This document shows, piece after piece, positions 35,684 through 46,587 of a stretch of DNA of 64,000 nucleotides. How positions within the stretch are numbered: the stretch's first letter is position 1; each line of letters starts with the position of its first letter. The notes beneath the pieces are model-generated. The model worked only from the letters and a program-made list of their open reading frames with translations. It was not told where the DNA came from and searched no databases. Made by a program: the position numbers and the translations under genes. Origin of the DNA: Podospora bellae-mahoneyi (taxonomy: Eukaryota > Ascomycota > Sordariomycetes > Sordariales > Podosporaceae); the NCBI RefSeq assembly GCF_035222275.1, contig NC_085883.1:2852001-2916000 (forward strand), given 5' to 3'.

Positions 35684-36470
35684 TTATTGCGTCCCATTCA
35701 CCCCCCCCTTCACCAACTTCCCCTCCGTCTTCTCAAGATACTCAACCATATCCGCAATCGTCGCCACCCTCAACCCCCACCTCCTCGCAAAATCCACGCA
35801 CGCCTGCCCCCTCATCATCCCCGGCTCCTCCCTCACCGCCCGTCCCTCAACCTCGATCCCATCCTCCACCAACTCGCTAATCACTCCCGCAGGCTTCTTC
35901 CCCGCCAACCTACACAAGTCGATAGCAGCCTCGGTATGCCCCCGTCGATCCCTCACACCCCCCTCCCTCGCCCTAAGCGGAAAAACATGTCCCGGCCTCC
36001 TGAACGTCTCGGGGGTGGAGGCAGGATCAGCAAGCTGCCTGCACACCAGCGCGCGGTCGTGGGCCGAGATGCCTGTCGTGACGGACGGGTCGGCCGAGTC
36101 GACCGAGATGGTGTAGGCGGTCGTGCGGAGGTCCTGGTTGTGGGTGACCATCTGGGGGAGGTCGAGGGACGAGCAGCGGTCGGGGAGGATGGGGGCGCAG
36201 ATGAGCCCGCTGGAGTGCCGGATCATGAAGGCCATTTGTTGGGTCGTGATTGACTCGGCGGCGATGATGAGGTCGGCTTCGTTTTCGCGGGAGGGGTCGT
36301 CGAGGATGACGACGAATTCGCCGTTGCCTGGGGGCGGGGGGCGGGGAGTTAGCATAGGGGGTTTGGGTAGGGGAGGGAAAGGGGAGCATACGGAAGGCCT
36401 CGATTGTGTCGGGGATGGAGTCGAACTGTGAGGAGTCGATGTTGTCGACTGCGGTGGTGGTGGAGGGCAT
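35684..36470 (-). CDS. rib3: 3,4-dihydroxy-2-butanone-4-phosphate synthase (riboflavin pathway)
   Basis: Two exons on the minus strand, 36470-36392 and 36327-35684, encode 240 residues. The intron has donor GTATGC and acceptor CCCAG, phase 1, and joins IEAFR to NGEFVVIL. Key RibB/RIB3 features are DDPSRENEADLIIAAE, the acidic metal-binding loop (the common Gly of RENEGD is Ala here), MAFMIRHSSGLIC, and DRRGHTEAAIDLCRLAG with the conserved R-x-GHTEA. The enzyme converts ribulose 5-phosphate to DHBP plus formate and is a target of riboflavin antimetabolites. Length is that of fungal single-domain RIB3 (about 210-240 residues), without the GTP cyclohydrolase II fusion seen in many bacteria and plants. 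An alternative frame extends the last exon to 36679 but lacks the true N terminus. Confidence 0.93.
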
Positions 36471-37428
36471 TGTTGGGGCTTTGTTGTGTGCGCTTCCAAC
36501 TGGAAGTCGCTATGGCACAAGAGTTGAAAGGGTATAAACGTCCAGATTGGTTTGTTTGGTTTGCGGCGACAACGGTCAAGCAGGATGCGCGCGCAATGAT
36601 GGTGGTGCTGGGACCGAGTTAGCTGTCTGGCTGGCGCTCGGTAGGTCGTTCGGTTGCAGTGGGGGTTCAGTCGGCTCAATTGCGACTTGTGAGGGGTCCC
36701 CGAAAAATTATAAAGTTGGAGAGCGACTTCGGGGCGAATGCACCAAGGGTCCTATTGTACAGCGGCGGCGACATTCATTACTCGGCTTCCTTAGGAGGAG
36801 TCTGGATTGGGACGAGACCGTGGTATATATGTAATATACAGCTCGGTGATCACCTGCCAATTTATGACCGTGAACCCAGTCGCTCGGTACAAGTCACACG
36901 CGGACGTCTTTATTCGGCAGCGGGCAGCAGGGTATCCCGATTGTGGGGTTACTTTCACCACTCTCGCGATGCCGAAGAGCTGGTCTGTTTGACGTGATCA
37001 CTATTTGCTATGGCTTTTACAAATCTGCAAATTTAAGGGGAGGGATAGTGAGAGAGAATGAATATGTCACCAATTACCAACTATCCAGGTCCCCTTACAT
37101 AACATTGTCCCCTATAAGATGACGGTCGCTGACAAACAACCGCCATGCCATTGACCGCATTCCCACATGGAATTTCTTATCTGCTCCTCGCTGCGGGCGG
37201 CGGCTCGGCTTTCACAGGAACAGATTCCCCGCGGCTGATGGATGGACGGCTGCGGGGCACAAACACCGAGCCAACGCTAGAATTGTTCTGGAACCCTGCA
37301 AGTCCTTGGCAGTAAGACCCATGTCGCTGGGAATCTGCGTCTGACGTTACGCGCGCGCGCAAGCCAATTCCAGCTCTTCTCTCAAACCTCAGCATCCCGC
37401 AAGGTGCCCGCCAGCCAACACCATCACC
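36471..37428. other. Divergent promoter region between rib3 and coq3
   Basis: About 0.96 kb separating divergently transcribed genes. The stretch includes a GCGCGCGC run at about 37352-37359. No RNA gene or riboswitch-like structure was recognised. Confidence 0.5.
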
Positions 37429-38322
37429 ATGCGGTCCTCCCTCCTCCGCCCAGCCACTCCCCGGGCTCTTCTTCGAAGACCGTCACAACCACCCCGCCGT
37501 CTCCTCCCCCTCCTCGCCCACCCATCACAACAACCAAACCCCCCACCATGTCGCCCCCACAGCACAACCACCACCTCCAGCGTCAACGAAACCGAAATCT
37601 CCCACTTCTCCTCCCTAGCCTCCTCCTGGTGGGACCCCCACGGCCCCTCCCGCCCCCTCCACCTCATGAACCCCCACCGCCACGACTTCATCCGCTCCTG
37701 CCTCTCCTCCTCCCCAACCTCCCCCCCTTACTCCTCCCTAACCTACCTCGACATCGGCTGCGGAGGAGGCATCTTCGCCGAATCCGCCGCCCGCCTCCCC
37801 ACCACCCTCTCCATAACCGGAATTGACGCCTCCCCCGTCATAATCTCCGTCGCCAAATCCCACGCCAGACGAGACCCCTCCCTCGCCCAAAAGCTAAGCT
37901 ACCTCAACTCCCCAATCGAGTCCCTCGTCCTCCCCCCAGTCGACATTGTCACTTGCTTTGAAGTAATCGAGCACGTCGATTACCCCTCTCAGTTTTTGGG
38001 GGAATTGATAAAGTTTGTCAGGCCGGGCGGGTGGGTCGTCATGAGCACCATTGCGAGGACGTGGACGAGCTGGGTGACTACCAATCTTGTGGCGGAGGAT
38101 ATCTTGAAGATGGTGCCAAAGGGGACGCACGACTGGGACAAATACCTTCATGAGTATGAGCTGCGGGAGTGGTTTAGCAAGGAAAACTCACGGGAAGGGA
38201 AAAAGGTTTGGGGAGACGCGAGGGTGATGGGGGTGGTGTTTGTGCCGGGATGTGGGTGGAAGGAGGTCAAGGGGAGTGAGAAGCTTGGGAATTATTTCTT
38301 TGGTGTGCAGAGGTTGGTTTAG
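37429..38322 (+). CDS. coq3: Ubiquinone biosynthesis O-methyltransferase Coq3, mitochondrial
   Basis: A single intron-free frame of 297 residues. The first about 45 residues are Arg/Ser/Pro-rich without acidic residues, a typical mitochondrial presequence. The class I SAM-dependent methyltransferase core follows: FSSLASSWWDPHGPSRPLHLMNPHR (the Coq3/UbiG N-terminal signature), LTYLDIGCGGGIFAESAA (SAM motif I), ITGIDASP (motif post-I acidic), DIVTCFEVIEHVDYP, and RPGGWVVMSTIARTWTSW. Coq3 carries out both O-methylations of coenzyme Q on the matrix side of the inner membrane as part of the CoQ synthome. Codon usage is strongly C-ending. The 3' end faces UTP14, with 303 bp between the stop codons. 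Confidence 0.94.
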   Translation: MRSSLLRPATPRALLRRPSQPPRRLLPLLAHPSQQPNPPPCRPHSTTTTSSVNETEISHFSSLASSWWDPHGPSRPLHLMNPHRHDFIRSCLSSSPTSPPYSSLTYLDIGCGGGIFAESAARLPTTLSITGIDASPVIISVAKSHARRDPSLAQKLSYLNSPIESLVLPPVDIVTCFEVIEHVDYPSQFLGELIKFVRPGGWVVMSTIARTWTSWVTTNLVAEDILKMVPKGTHDWDKYLHEYELREWFSKENSREGKKVWGDARVMGVVFVPGCGWKEVKGSEKLGNYFFGVQRLV

Positions 38323-38625
38323 GCCAGGGGGGGTTATCTCAGAATTGAGAGAGGGAAGTTGTATATGATTATGACCTGGGCGGGACGGGGGTGGGTAAAA
38401 AGCAAGAAATGCCGCATCACTATTGTAGGGGGAAATAAAATGTTGAAAGCAGAGGCGCAAAATCAGATGATAGCACATGGTTGCGGGTTTCTGTTCTCCG
38501 CAGAGATGTCATTCTTAGACAGAAGAAAAAAGCAAATGATCATGTACCCTATCCAACACTGAACCCATTTAAGTGACCCTCTAGTGCTATGAACAAACAA
38601 CCAGAACCGCAACATCGCCACCACC

Positions 38626-41434
38626 CTAAACGATAGGCTTCGACATGGGAGCAATAAGACCCTGCTTGACGATAACCCTCGGCTTGGTAGCACTCTGGAA
38701 CGTCTCCTTGGTCTGCCATTCCGGCCCAACAGGCAGACGCAACGAGCGCTCGTATTGCTGCTGAGACTCGAATGGGAATGGTAGCGAGGTAGCGAGGTAG
38801 GCATCGTTCTATCATGTCTGTTAGCATCGTCGTCCCTTGGAATATTGAAAACCGAGCCAGCAAACATACCTTCTTCACCCTCCTCTCGCTGATAATAGCA
38901 TCCTTCAGCTTGTAATCCTTTCTGCTCGTCTTCTTGACACCCTCCACCTTGGTCACGAACCGCCCCTTGTGCCGCCTCTGTTCGCGAGCACTGACACCCT
39001 CGCCTACCCAGCTGCCCCAGCCAGGAAGGGTGTTGTCGATTTCCTTGTCGTCGTCTTCGTCCATGATCTCGGCCTTTTCCCTGCGGAAGTCACCTACGAC
39101 GTCCTCGCCGGCGAAGGCGCGCTTGATGAGCTCTTGATCGCGGATGGCCATGGGAAGGTGGATGGCGTCAGAGTCGTCAGTGTCATTGCCATCATCCGCC
39201 TCCGCAGTCTTGGACTTTGGCTTGGATGACTTGGTAGCAAGCGCAACGGAGTTGGCCAGATCGAGCTCCGGTGCCGGGGCCTTGCCGGCCGCTTTCTTGC
39301 TCTTGCGACCCTCTTGCGGCACGCGAGACCAGGCTCCAGGCGCACTGGGTGCTGATACTACTGGCTCAGCTTCGACAGCCTTCTTCTGTTTCCGAGATGG
39401 TGCTTCGGTCATTTCCACGTCGTCCTTGAAGACGACTGGTTCAGAGGACTTCGCCGCCTTCTTCTTTGACTTGGGTGAGTTGGCCGGGAGCTTAGCATCC
39501 GCCCTGCCCATGCCATACTGGCGACGGCCAATATCCATCTCCTCGCCAGACTCCTCCGCCTCAGAGTCGAGTTCACGACGTATTTGTGCCACAAGGTCAT
39601 CGTTCTCTTTCCTCCGGATCTCCTCGCCTCTCTGCATAAACTTCATGCTCATCAGCCCAGACTTTGGTTCATCGTCATCGCTGTATTGAGCCGCCCGGTC
39701 GAGCTCAGACAACAGCTTCTGCTTCTCATCCTTCTCGTCGCCAGATCCCATTGAAACATCAGAGTCATCATCGAAGTCTTTGCGGCCCTCGACACGGCGC
39801 CGAAGCTCCTCTTTTCTCCGCGCCATATCCGTAAGACCAGCGCGGAAGTCCTCGTCCCAGACAGCACGACCAGCCTTCTTGCCCAGCTTGGCCCACTTGC
39901 TCTCTCTGTGCCTGGTGCCCATGCGCTCCTCCGCACGTCTCCGGTCTTGCATTTCCCGCTCGGCCTCTGAGTCAATCTCACCAGCCTCGACAAGAGCATC
40001 GTAAGCGGCCTGCTCGTCCTTGAGACCCTCCTTGCGGTGAATGCGGCGATAAGCCTTACTCTTGATTTTCTTGATGCGCTTCTGGCGGGCCATCTCGCGA
40101 TCGTGCAATTCTCTCTCCCGACGCTTCTGCCGTGTGATCTCCTTTTGCTCGGCCTTTGACAGCCTCTCTGACTCATCAATGAGACCACCCTCGTTCTTCT
40201 TTTCCTTGGAAGCGCTAGGGCCGAGACCGCTTTCCTCCATGATGCTCAAAATAGCGCTCTCAAGCTCCGTCCCAGATGTCTTCTGATTTACCGGCATGAG
40301 CTCTTCGCTAGCAAGGCCCTTATCATGGGCATTCTGCGCAAGTGGAAAAATAAGGTGATCCGCTCGACGGTTCGACTTGACGGTATCTATCCAGCGATCA
40401 AGCGTCTTGTTTGTCTCGGAATAAGCCGCGCTTCGCAGATTGCGATCCTGCAATGTCTTCGCAAGAGGAACATCAAGCCTCGTCTTCTTCTCGCCCCTGT
40501 CCTCCTTGTTCATCAACTTGATCGACTTCTTGATATGCTCGTCGTTGATCCCCGCCAACCCAAGATCGGCCAAACTGAGCTTTGCGTTCCCCGACCCCTG
40601 ATTATCCTCCTCTTCTTCACTGTCCTCCCCGCCAAAAGCAGAAATCTTTCTCCTCAGCTCACTCAACCTCTCCTCATCCACCTCATCATCCTCACTACTC
40701 TCATCATCCCCATCGGTCGACTCGTCATCCTCGTCCTCGTCCTCCTCCTCCTCCTCCTCCTCCTCCTCCTCCTCACTATCACTCCCCTTTCCCCCCTCCC
40801 CACCCTCCTCCTCACTAGAAGAATACTGATCCAACGCCGTCGCCAAATCAATCGCATCCGATCCCAAGCTCTCCAAATCACTATCCTCCTCCTCACTCTC
40901 CTCCCCCCTTTTCTTTTTCTTATCCTTCCCCCCCTTCCCAAAACTATACCCCTCAAACCTCTCCTCATCACTCTCCCCAAACGCCTCGTCCGAATCCAGC
41001 TCCGAGTCCTCATCCTGACTCCCCACACCCACATGCCACTCCTCACTGTCCTCACTCCCCGCGGCATCATCCGAAAACCCTTCAAACTCGTCCTTTTTGG
41101 CCTTTTTCCTTTGCGGCGGCGCTGCCTCCTCCTCATCATCATCATCCTCATCGTCAAAATCGTGGTCCTCGTCCTCCTCGTGAGCCCGCTTTTTGGAGGG
41201 CTTCTCCACCTTTTCCTCTAGATCTCGGTAGCGCACGCCTTTTTGGCGGCGTTCTGGGCCGAGGGATTCCTCGGCTAGGGCGAAGGCGTCGAGGGCTTTG
41301 GATTGGGATTTGGAGCGGGATTTGGGGAACGATGATGGTTTGTTGCTGCTGCTTGGTTGAGGTCTGCTGCCCTTGCTTTTGCCGCTGCCACCTCCGGCGA
41401 GGACGGGGCGGCCGTGGGATTGGCGGCCTGGCAT
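38626..41434 (-). CDS. utp14: U3 snoRNP / small-subunit processome protein Utp14
   Basis: Two exons on the minus strand, 41434-38870 and 38808-38626, encode 915 residues. The intron has donor GTATGT and acceptor GATAG, phase 0. The Met at 41434 (MPGRQSHG) is chosen; the frame is open a further 48 codons upstream but reads as leader. Parts: basic Ser/Lys-rich start, long Glu/Asp/Ser acidic segments (about residues 90-270, including an 11-residue Glu run encoded by a TCC/GGA tract at 40740), then the conserved core with DVPLAKTLQDRNLRSAAYSETNKTLDRW, KIKSKAYRRIHRK (the diagnostic Utp14 box), and LPGWGSWVGEG. The tail ends IVKQGLIAPMSKPIV. Utp14 binds the 90S pre-ribosome and activates the helicase Dhr1. 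The short last exon carries the conserved end, so the intron is well supported. Confidence 0.94.
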
Positions 41435-41870
41435 GTTTTGTGGTCGTCGTGGTGCCGCTGTACTCTGGGGAGGTGATACTGAGGGAGGAATGGGTGTCGC
41501 GCGATCAAGAATTGCCCGTCGCGTGGGCGAGTCGTAAATTGGCTGTGACGGGTGTTGTAAAACGGTTGCGCAAACCACATCAACCAGCCGTGCTCTCTTT
41601 CACTCCAGACACCCAAAGATTATTTTCTGCCCACCTCCCAAAAACTCGAACTTTTGGGCGGTGAGAGCTTCTACCCCACAATTTCTGCGAGGTAAGAGCG
41701 TCCCACCAAAACCTTGGCATTTCCTTGCCGGCCGGGGGAAGCCCACCTCAGTGCCAAAATTATTTCCCACCGAGCTGCCCCACGCCGACGCCGACGCCGA
41801 CGCCGACGACGACGACGACGACGACGATATCACCACCTATCCAAGCAGTAAACCTCACCCAGCCGCCAAA
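41435..41870. promoter_or_regulatory. Shared divergent promoter of UTP14 and mL41
   Basis: 436 bp separate the start codons of two oppositely transcribed ribosome-related genes, so both promoters must lie within or overlap this segment. The mL41 side contains a GACGCC/GAC simple repeat (41786-41829). No specific factor site was identified. Confidence 0.6.
41786..41829. repeat. GCCGAC / GAC microsatellite in the mL41 leader
   Basis: Four GCCGAC-like hexamers pass into about seven GAC triplets, ending 42 bp before the mL41 start codon. It probably lies in the 5' UTR or core promoter. Confidence 0.85.
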
Positions 41871-42261
41871 ATGCAACCCACCCGCGCCCTCCTGGGCATG
41901 CGCTACCGCAAGCTCCGCCTCACAACCAAGGACGTCAACAAGGGCTTCTACAAGGGCACCGGCTCCGGCTCCATGGGCCGTCACACCTCCCGCGGTGGCT
42001 ACATCATCGAGTGGAACAAGGTGCGGACCTATGTCTGTCCCGATTTGACTGGGTTCAAGGTAACTCACTCGCTCTCCTACTACTTCTTTCCTCCTCCTCC
42101 GCCAAAATTCGATGAATAAATGCTGACGAAGATCTAATTAGCTCACCCCCTTTGTCACCAACGCCGTCAAGAGAACATACGGACAGTACGACACCAAGCT
42201 CGGGCCGAGGGACCCCCAGGAGTATCTCGCGAGGTGGAAGTCGGAGAACGGTCTTGATTAA
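41871..42261 (+). CDS. mrpl27: Mitochondrial large-subunit ribosomal protein mL41 (yeast Mrpl27)
   Basis: Two exons, 41871-42059 and 42142-42261, encode 102 residues; intron donor GTAACT, acceptor TTAG, phase 0. Conserved mL41 features are RYRKLRLTTKDVNKGFYKGTGSGSMGRHTSRGGYIIEW and NKVRTYVCPDLTGFKLTPFV, closely matching yeast Mrpl27 around TTKQGNKTMYKGT...GRHTKFGGYVI. The start codon follows CCGCCAAA, a good context, and the N terminus MQPTRALLGMRYRK is basic and serves as the import signal. The protein belongs to the 54S mitoribosomal subunit. It is shorter than yeast Mrpl27 (146 residues), as usual in filamentous fungi. Confidence 0.93.
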
Positions 42262-42599
42262 ATGGTGTGGGAGAAGAAGAAGAAGAAGAAGAAGAAGGAG
42301 GAGGAGGAGGAGGAGAAGAGCTGGGATGGGAAGAAGTGTTGTACATATATGGCGTGGAATTTTTCGGACTGGCGTTCAGGGCGTTGTTTTACAAGTGACT
42401 TCCAAGGAGCATCTATCCATCATGCTGCTGTATATCTATCTACTGTACAAAACAAAATCACACCAAACTTATCAAAATTATATCAAGAATTTCGAAACTA
42501 TCAATTACCATTAAAACTAAACCCCCTAACCAAAACAATCTTTGCTAACACTAATTGAAAGGGTATCCAGCAAAACACAAACAAAAGAAAAACCCAGTC
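42262..42599. other. Convergent intergenic spacer with GAA/GAG tract
   Basis: 338 bp between the 3' ends of mL41 and the hydrolase gene. It starts with an AAG/GAG triplet run (42273-42317), then AT-richer sequence. Two 3' UTRs are expected. Confidence 0.6.
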
Positions 42600-45500
42600 T
42601 CAGTACGATGCCCTAGGCACCTCATCAGCAGTCACAAACCGATCCAGCTCTGGCCTGCTCTGCCCAGGAGTAGCAGTATACATGCTCCCAGTCAGCACAC
42701 TCGGCGTCGGCAACGGCGTAGCCTTATCCTCCCCCTCATCCTCTTCTGTCCACACCGTGCCGACCTCACTCTTGGACGCCTTCGGATCACTCACTCCCGG
42801 CTCATCCAACGTCGTCCACTCAGTCGCAACAGTAATATTCGACGCTCTTTCGACTGCTCTCTTCGGAGTAGACATGGTGTCATCATCTGACACCCCCTGG
42901 ACACTGATAGCCGGCGCCTCGAGCGGCGCAGTTCTCGAGGGTGCCAAACTGACGGAATCAGCTGTCGACAACCGTACGGAACTCTGTTCCATAGGCGAGG
43001 CAGGCGCAAGTGTGATCATGGAGGCGGTCTCCGCTTCTTTGCGCATAGAGAATGGCATGGCCACCCCGCCGAGAAAGAGCCGTTTGCCAGTCACGCCTGT
43101 GCTGTTGTCCTCCGGAGACAAAAGACCAGAATTCCCTTCGTTGGTGTCTTGAGCATCTGCCTCAGTCCCCTTTGCATCATCATCATCACCCCCCTTTTCT
43201 TCCTCCGGCACCATCGGCCCAGCAGGCTTCAAATCCGCCTCCTTCTTCTCCTCCTCCCCCCCTTTTACCTCGGGCAACTTCTCATCATCCTTCTCATCCC
43301 TCACCAGCTTCTTCCAACTCTTAATCTTGCTCCTCTCCGGACTCCCCCCAGCCTTTCTATTCTCCTTTTCCTGCTCAACCCCCTGCAACCTGATATCCTC
43401 CCACTCCCTCGCCCCCTCCCCCTCAACCTTATTCCCCGCCTTGTACTCCCTCCCCACCGACTTCCCAAGCCCGCCCTCCGCCAACGCCATATTCCCCCGA
43501 GTCCTCTCGTCATGCTTGCTCCCCCAGCTCCCCCAAAGACTAAGCCCATAACTCCTCCCCTTCCCCTTCTTCTTCCTCTCCACCGCACCCCCATCATCAA
43601 TCTTCCTCCTCCCCGCCAGCGCCGTCGGGGGCGGCACCTCCCCCTCCCCAAACACCTCATACCCCACCTTCATGTCCTTGATCCGCTGCTTATGCACACG
43701 CGCCTTTGTCTTTGCAAATTTCACATCCCACCTCTTTTTGTGCTCGTACCACTTCCTGACAGTGCCTACTTTGACTACCCCAACTAGATCCCGGGACATG
43801 GTGCACCCTGGCAGAGCGGAGGGTGGGTCAAGGGGGAAGATGTCCCCGTGGCGGGTGACGCGGTGGCGGATCATGTTGTTTTTGAATGGGGGCAAGGGGG
43901 AGGAGGCGGTGCCGATGGAAAGGGGGCTTGTCGGGGTAGGGGTATTCTTCTCCTGGTCAGTCGTTTTTTGCTCAGTGGTTTCGGTTTTCTTGAGAGGAAA
44001 CATTAGTGGATCTGATAGGAATAGGAAGATGGGAAAGCACTTACCACCTCGGGCTTTGTCTTATCCTCCTCGCCATCACTCGAAGAACTATCATTCGAAA
44101 TGACAGAGATGACATCATCATCCAAAATCGCAATCTCGGTCCCTTGTGCCCTCGCCAGCGCCCAGGCCGAGAACTGGGCCACGCTGCGGTACATGTATTT
44201 TGCCGGCCTGGTGAAGCTCAGTGTAGGGCCGACGTGGCACATGTCGTCCCAGACTTGGAGATACACGTCGGTGGGCTTGTATCTTTCCACCTGGGCTCTG
44301 GCGTGGTCGTCCATCAGGGCTTCTGGTGGGAGGTATTGCGAGGGGTTGGCGCACTTGTGGGCGAGGTAGATTTGCTCGTCGCGGAGGACTTCACCGCCGC
44401 CGACCATGATGAGAAGAGGCGGTAGGCCGCCGAGAGTGGGTTGCATGATCGGGCTGACCAGAGGGTGGGCTAGGAGGTCGTTGGTGGTGTAGATCTGGTG
44501 TCATGGTTAGTGTGTTGTTTAGATATTCAAGAGGTTGAGAAACATACCTGAATCTGCTCCCTGACCGTGATCTGCTCCCCGTCAATATCAAACATCAGCT
44601 TATGCGTAGTCTCCTTGACATCCTTCTGACTAGGAACATGAGCCTCATCCGACCCGCCCTCCTTCTCGTCCATCTCCTTCTCCTCGGCTATTTCCTGCTT
44701 CTGCTGCATGGCAACCTTCTTGAGCTCGTTCAGCTCATCCTCATCTGGCGGAGGCCACGCAGGCGATGGCTTGTGGTGGAAACCGGAAGGTGGAATATAA
44801 TCCATCGGACAATCACCCGCAACACTCGGAAATGAGTGCGTCAAATCAGCCCAGGGACTGATCAGAACCGCGCCTGCTGGCAGAGGCAGCCCCCCATCTC
44901 TGAGGATAACCATCACCGACAAAATCATACCCGCGCCAGCCGAGTCACCCGCGAGAATAATAGTGCTGGACTCCTGCTGCGTCAAAAGATAGAGATACGT
45001 CGCCAAACAGTCCTGCAGACCGCAAGGAAAAGGATACTGCGGCGCAAGTCTGTACCGCGGCGCGAGAGCCCTCGCCTTCAATTTTCGCGCATGTCGTTGA
45101 ATCTGATACCGATGCTCGTCCACACTGCCAAAATAATACGCTCCCCCATGAACATAAAGCATGACGCGGTTTCCTGGGTCATTTGCCTTCAACCGCTCCT
45201 GGTAATCAGCCTTCATCTCGATCCACTCCGCCCTGAGCGCATGCTTCTCCTTGCGCCACTGCCACCATTGCTTTCCGCCTACTTGACGAAGACCTTCCGG
45301 GCCGAGTTGTTCAGCCAGCAGATCGGCCGACCTCGAGAGATCGCGCTCTGGAATATCGACCACGTCGACTTTGACCCATTGAGGGTGAGGGACCCATTGG
45401 CTGGTGAAGGCTTGGAGATCCTCGACTGTGTGACGCGAGGCATACTGAAGAAACGAGCGAATAAGATGAAGGCCCTCGTCATACGACAGGTGAGCCGTGG

Positions 45501-45650
45501 GCTTTTTGGCCCGTGGTTTCCGACTGAGGTACTTTTGTGAAGTCAGCTAGCTGTTGGTCCTTTTAGCTCCTGAACGGGATCACTCACATGCGATAAAAGA
45601 GTGGATATGACCGTTGGCGTAACCGCCAAACCCACTGTCGCAGTGTTCAT
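42600..45650 (-). CDS. Long alpha/beta hydrolase (hormone-sensitive-lipase family) with extended C-terminal region
   Basis: Four exons on the minus strand, 45650-45588, 45531-44548, 44494-44045 and 43988-42600, give 961 residues. The hydrolase domain spans about residues 80-500, with the oxyanion motif HGGAYYFGS, the nucleophile elbow GDSAGAG, and DDMCHVGPTLSF carrying the likely catalytic His. A charged loop of about 60 residues sits between the Ser and His regions. After SNDSSSSDGEED comes a region with a conserved-looking block (NMIRHRVTRHGDIFPLDPPS, VGTVRKWYEHKKRWDVKFAKTK, PPPTALAGRRKI), then a long disordered acidic/Ser-Thr tail. The fourth-exon acceptor was set at CTCTCAAG, 15 nt after an ACTAAT branch site. 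Substrate is unknown; ester hydrolysis is inferred from the fold. Confidence 0.82.
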
Positions 45651-46587
45651 GTTGCTGCTGCTTGTGTTTGCTAACTCTGCTTTACTCCTCCTTCATCCCT
45701 CGACGACTTGTGAAAAGAAAATATGTAACAGCTGAATGGTAAAAAAAAAAAAAAATGAAAAATTATGCAAAAGGTGAACACGGTCGGCGCGTCTAGATCT
45801 TCACAGCAGTCGATCTAATACCCGGCATTTATCTTCTGTTGTATGATGTCATATGCCACCCAACCTGCAGCACCACCCAACGGGAAAATCGTGGCAGTCA
45901 CCCAGATCAACCACGAGCTTTTCAGGCGTGTAGCAACACTCTCTCAGGGACCAATCGTGGGTAATTGGTGATTCGTAAAGCTGGCTAGGTCCGCCCTGAA
46001 AAGTGAAACCGACACAATCGCAAGTTATTGTTGGCTGCCTTTTGTGTTTCACAAACTGGACGCCTCTGACTAGTTGGCAACGTGCCGCTTCTTGGATTTG
46101 AACTGAGGTGTCGATATGATTGGAATTCTAATAATGATGGCACGAAGAGAGAAACTTATCCATTCAAATTGTAAAACCAAACACTCCAATTTCTTCTGGT
46201 TTTCTCCTTGTCGCATCTTTGATACACCCCCTGGAACAATGAGATTTGTTAGTAGGGGGCAGCCCTGAGAAGGGGTCCAATTACAGCGGCCCCACCGCTG
46301 TTTGACAGCTGCGATGCGTACCCCAGCTTTTGGGGGCGCACTGACCACCCCCACCTCGGACGACAGCTTCAGCATCCGGGCCCCGCAATGCAGAGAGGAA
46401 GGGAGCACCGCGTCACTTGAACTCTGCCTGGTAGCAACTACCACCCGACGACGACACAACTTCTCTGCCTCGAGACTAGCTAATTCAACCGTAGCTAATT
46501 CAACCCATTTAACACACTCACCCCCATCCCCCCAACCCAATCCAACCTCTAATCCCCCACAACCACACCCAAAAATCAGTCACAATA
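45651..46587. other. Divergent intergenic region between hydrolase and RING-protein genes
   Basis: About 0.94 kb. It contains a poly-A run (45740-45754 region) and CA-rich leader-like DNA just before the RING gene. No gene was recognised; a minus-strand frame at 46070-46540 (156 codons) has no domain. Confidence 0.5.

Noticed and set aside
35684-36679. 331-codon version of rib3 read through the intron
   Set aside because: The N-terminal part is proline-rich nonsense, whereas splicing to the exon at 36470 restores the conserved RIB3 start.
40325-41221. 298-codon plus-strand frame opposite UTP14
   Set aside because: Antisense to the acidic, triplet-rich part of UTP14; its Leu/Ile runs are the complement of Glu/Asp codons.
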